Source: an uncultured Planctomycetota bacterium (lineage in GTDB: Bacteria; Planctomycetota; SZUA-567; JAFGNG01). From it: a stretch of DNA of 7,613 nucleotides. The notes under the pieces are model-generated. The model was not told the origin of the DNA. It searched no databases and saw only the letters and a list, made by a program, of their open reading frames with translations. Where the stretch lies: NCBI GenBank assembly GCA_947311175.1, contig CAMZKK010000082.1:1-7613 (forward strand). The letters are read 5' to 3'. Positions 6,664-7,613 of the stretch are shown in pieces. The position numbers were made by a program, and so were the translations under genes. How positions within the stretch are numbered: position 1 is the first letter of the stretch; each line of letters begins with the position of its first letter.

Positions 6664-6677
6664 TAGCGTTAAAGCAA
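6649..6677 (-). promoter_or_regulatory. Candidate leftward promoter of the regulator and dehydrogenase operon
   Basis: Read on the minus strand, TTGCTT (6677-6672) and TATGTT (6654-6649) are 17 bp apart. The -10 matches TATAAT at four of six positions. Transcription would begin near 6642, putting the inverted repeat at 6621-6636 at about +6 to +21, a classic repressor position. The -10 overlaps the -10 of the divergent rightward promoter, so the two promoters probably compete. Confidence 0.45.
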
Positions 6678-6720
6678 GTTTATTTTGTAAATTTTAAAAA
6701 ACTAAATTGAGGGTAGGGAT

Positions 6721-7407
6721 ATGAATATTATTGAAAAATTATTATGGAAGTTTGTAACGTGTAGAAAAATTCTCAATATGCGACAAAAATGCTCAGGGCG
6801 ACAGCAGATGACAGGTAATGAATTAATAGAATTGATTCGTGTCCTAATTATGGCAAAACCCAAAACTGCGATTGAGATTGGATCATTTTGTGGAATAACA
6901 TCAAAGATTATCGGCACTCATCTTTTATCAATTAACCCTTCGGCAAAACTATATTGTATTGATATTTTTGAAAGTGAAAATTCGCAAGGAGAATATTATA
7001 AAGACAGATACAAAGAAGATAATATGAAATTTAATTATGAAAAATGTTTTGATGATAATATTAAAGATTTAACAAATACAATTGTCAAGATCAAGGGGTT
7101 TTCTAACAAAGTTGAGCTGCCTAATGAATTTAAAGCAGAATTCATTTTCGTAGATGGTGACCATTCTTATAGTGCGGTTAAGAGTGATATAGAAAGATTT
7201 TCTCCAATTTTAAATGTTGGTGGCTTTATGTGTTTTCACGACGTTACTATTGGAAGATCAGGAACTATCAAGGCATTGTTAGATACCATCTGGCCATATC
7301 CGAATTCAGATTATTATTCTTTGGTTTCTCATGTTGATTCACTATTGGTTGTTAGCAAGACAGCAGAAACACCGGAGGGTGGGTTTGTGGCTAATTTATC
7401 AATTTAA
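6721..7407 (+). CDS. Class I SAM-dependent methyltransferase (Methyltransf_24-like)
   Basis: This is a predicted methyltransferase with a Rossmann-type SAM-binding fold; the substrate is unknown. Motif I is AIEIGSFCGITS (50-61), an E-x-G-x-x-x-G form. The acidic end of strand beta2 follows in LYCIDIFE (77-84). AEFIFVDGDHSY (139-150), then SDIERFSPILNVGGFMCFHD (155-174) with the FHD end, are typical of the Methyltransf_24 group. Such enzymes often occur among glycan or natural-product genes, and His148, His173 and Asp174 may be in the active site. Residues 1-30 are a basic, partly hydrophobic lead with no clear signal peptide. The length of 228 is usual. The start at 6721 is chosen because GAGGG (6709-6713) lies 7 nt upstream; Met20 and Met30 are possible later starts. 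It is transcribed away from the dehydrogenase operon and is more AT-rich. Nothing in the sequence ties its substrate to the complex. Confidence 0.85.
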   Translation: MNIIEKLLWKFVTCRKILNMRQKCSGRQQMTGNELIELIRVLIMAKPKTAIEIGSFCGITSKIIGTHLLSINPSAKLYCIDIFESENSQGEYYKDRYKEDNMKFNYEKCFDDNIKDLTNTIVKIKGFSNKVELPNEFKAEFIFVDGDHSYSAVKSDIERFSPILNVGGFMCFHDVTIGRSGTIKALLDTIWPYPNSDYYSLVSHVDSLLVVSKTAETPEGGFVANLSI

Positions 7408-7426
7408 GGATATGGAATTAAATAAT

Positions 7427-7447
7427 TTGTTTTTCAAAAACAATTTT
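7427..7447 (+). terminator. Weak AT-rich hairpin after the methyltransferase gene
   Basis: TTGTTTTT (7427-7434) and AAAAACAA (7436-7443) are perfectly complementary around one C, and TTTT follows at 7444-7447. The stem has almost no GC pairs and would have to open to form a loop, so termination would be inefficient. It lies 20 nt after the methyltransferase stop. Partial read-through into the next gene is plausible. Confidence 0.2.
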
Positions 7448-7463
7448 GGAGATTAGATTTATG
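7448..7463 (+). promoter_or_regulatory. Ribosome-binding site and ATG of the right-edge gene, out of frame with its body
   Basis: GGAG at 7448-7451 is 9 nt before ATG 7461-7463, the best initiation signal in this stretch. From that ATG the frame ends after seven codons at TAA 7482-7484. The frame that stays open to the window end would be entered from the same ATG only if the A5 run at 7464-7468 were one base shorter. Confidence 0.5.
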
Positions 7464-7488
7464 AAAAATTATCAATGTTCGTAAATTA

Positions 7489-7613
7489 ATGAAGAATCAC
7501 AATCGTTTGTCTGCTCTAAATAGTATAGTTCGAGTAGATATGCGACGCTGGTTTTATCATATGGATAAACCTGAGACAAATCTTGTTTGGTTTGATGGTG
7601 AAGAAGAAAAGAA
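7489..7613 (+). CDS. Start of an unrecognised gene, truncated by the window edge
   Basis: The frame is open from ATG 7489 to the last base (41 codons visible, beginning MKNHNRLSALNSIVRVD). The sequence looks coding: it is rich in charged and aromatic residues (RRWFYHMDKPE, LVWFDGEEE) and has no run of low complexity. The ATG at 7489 has no SD. The same frame is open upstream to the TGA at 7462-7464 and reads KIINVRKL just before it, which joins naturally to the well-placed ATG at 7461 if one A is removed from the A5 run. The true start may therefore be 7461 with a frameshift, sequencing error or slippage. It is in the same direction as the methyltransferase, about 80 nt downstream, so it may be co-transcribed. 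I recognise no family in the visible part. Confidence 0.5.
   Translation, partial: MKNHNRLSALNSIVRVDMRRWFYHMDKPETNLVWFDGEEEK

Noticed and set aside
7412..7456. Fourteen-codon ORF after the methyltransferase (MELNNLFFKNNFGD)
   Set aside because: AGGA precedes the ATG closely, but the ORF is tiny, AT-rich and covers the weak hairpin. Leader-peptide control cannot be argued because no regulatory codons or alternative stems are visible.
1..7613. CRISPR arrays, tRNA or rRNA genes, insertion sequences, phage or defence genes
   Set aside because: No spaced direct repeats, cloverleaf-like segments, transposase motifs or defence-type domains were seen on either strand.

Overview
The window is dominated by one minus-strand operon of four genes that read as a complete 2-oxoacid dehydrogenase complex headed by its own regulator. 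The order along transcription is a DeoR-family repressor (6596 to 5847), the E2 lipoyl acyltransferase (5826 to 4480), E3 dihydrolipoamide dehydrogenase (4456 to 3110), and a single-chain E1 in which the alpha and beta subunits are fused (3085 to 623). Gaps between genes are only 20 to 24 nt and each gene has its own Shine-Dalgarno, so one transcript is likely. The most probable substrate is pyruvate, giving acetyl-CoA and NADH. Branched-chain 2-oxoacids or acetoin cannot be excluded from sequence alone.

The 124-nt gap at 6597-6720 separates the operon from a divergent class I SAM-dependent methyltransferase gene (6721-7407, plus strand). It holds a perfect 7+7 inverted repeat (AACAAAC-TT-GTTTGTT) and plausible sigma70-type promoters on both strands. 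The inverted repeat lies over the -35 of the rightward promoter and just past the predicted start of the leftward one. This is a good candidate operator for the DeoR-like protein, which may therefore control itself, the dehydrogenase complex and perhaps the methyltransferase.

The left 620 nt are more AT-rich. They carry two small unrecognised plus-strand ORFs joined by an ATGA overlap (94-384 and 381-626). The second runs through a possible terminator, a short direct repeat and a perfect 15-bp-arm palindrome (568-599), so its 3' half is doubtful. It ends overlapping the E1 stop codon. The right edge (7408-7613) holds the start of another plus-strand gene cut off by the window. Its best ribosome-binding site and ATG are out of frame with the main reading frame by one base in an A5 run.

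The organism looks like a low-to-moderate GC bacterium, probably an anaerobe or fermenter. The fused E1 of about 820 residues, the long inserts in it, and the SD-rich gene starts recall groups such as Spirochaetota, Lentisphaerota, Cloacimonadota or some Clostridia. I cannot fix the phylum from this window. I see no tRNA, rRNA, CRISPR array, insertion sequence or transposase. Most of the window is recognisable metabolism. The parts that merit a second look are the regulator-first operon with its divergent operator, the palindrome inside a small ORF, and the frameshift-like start at the right edge.
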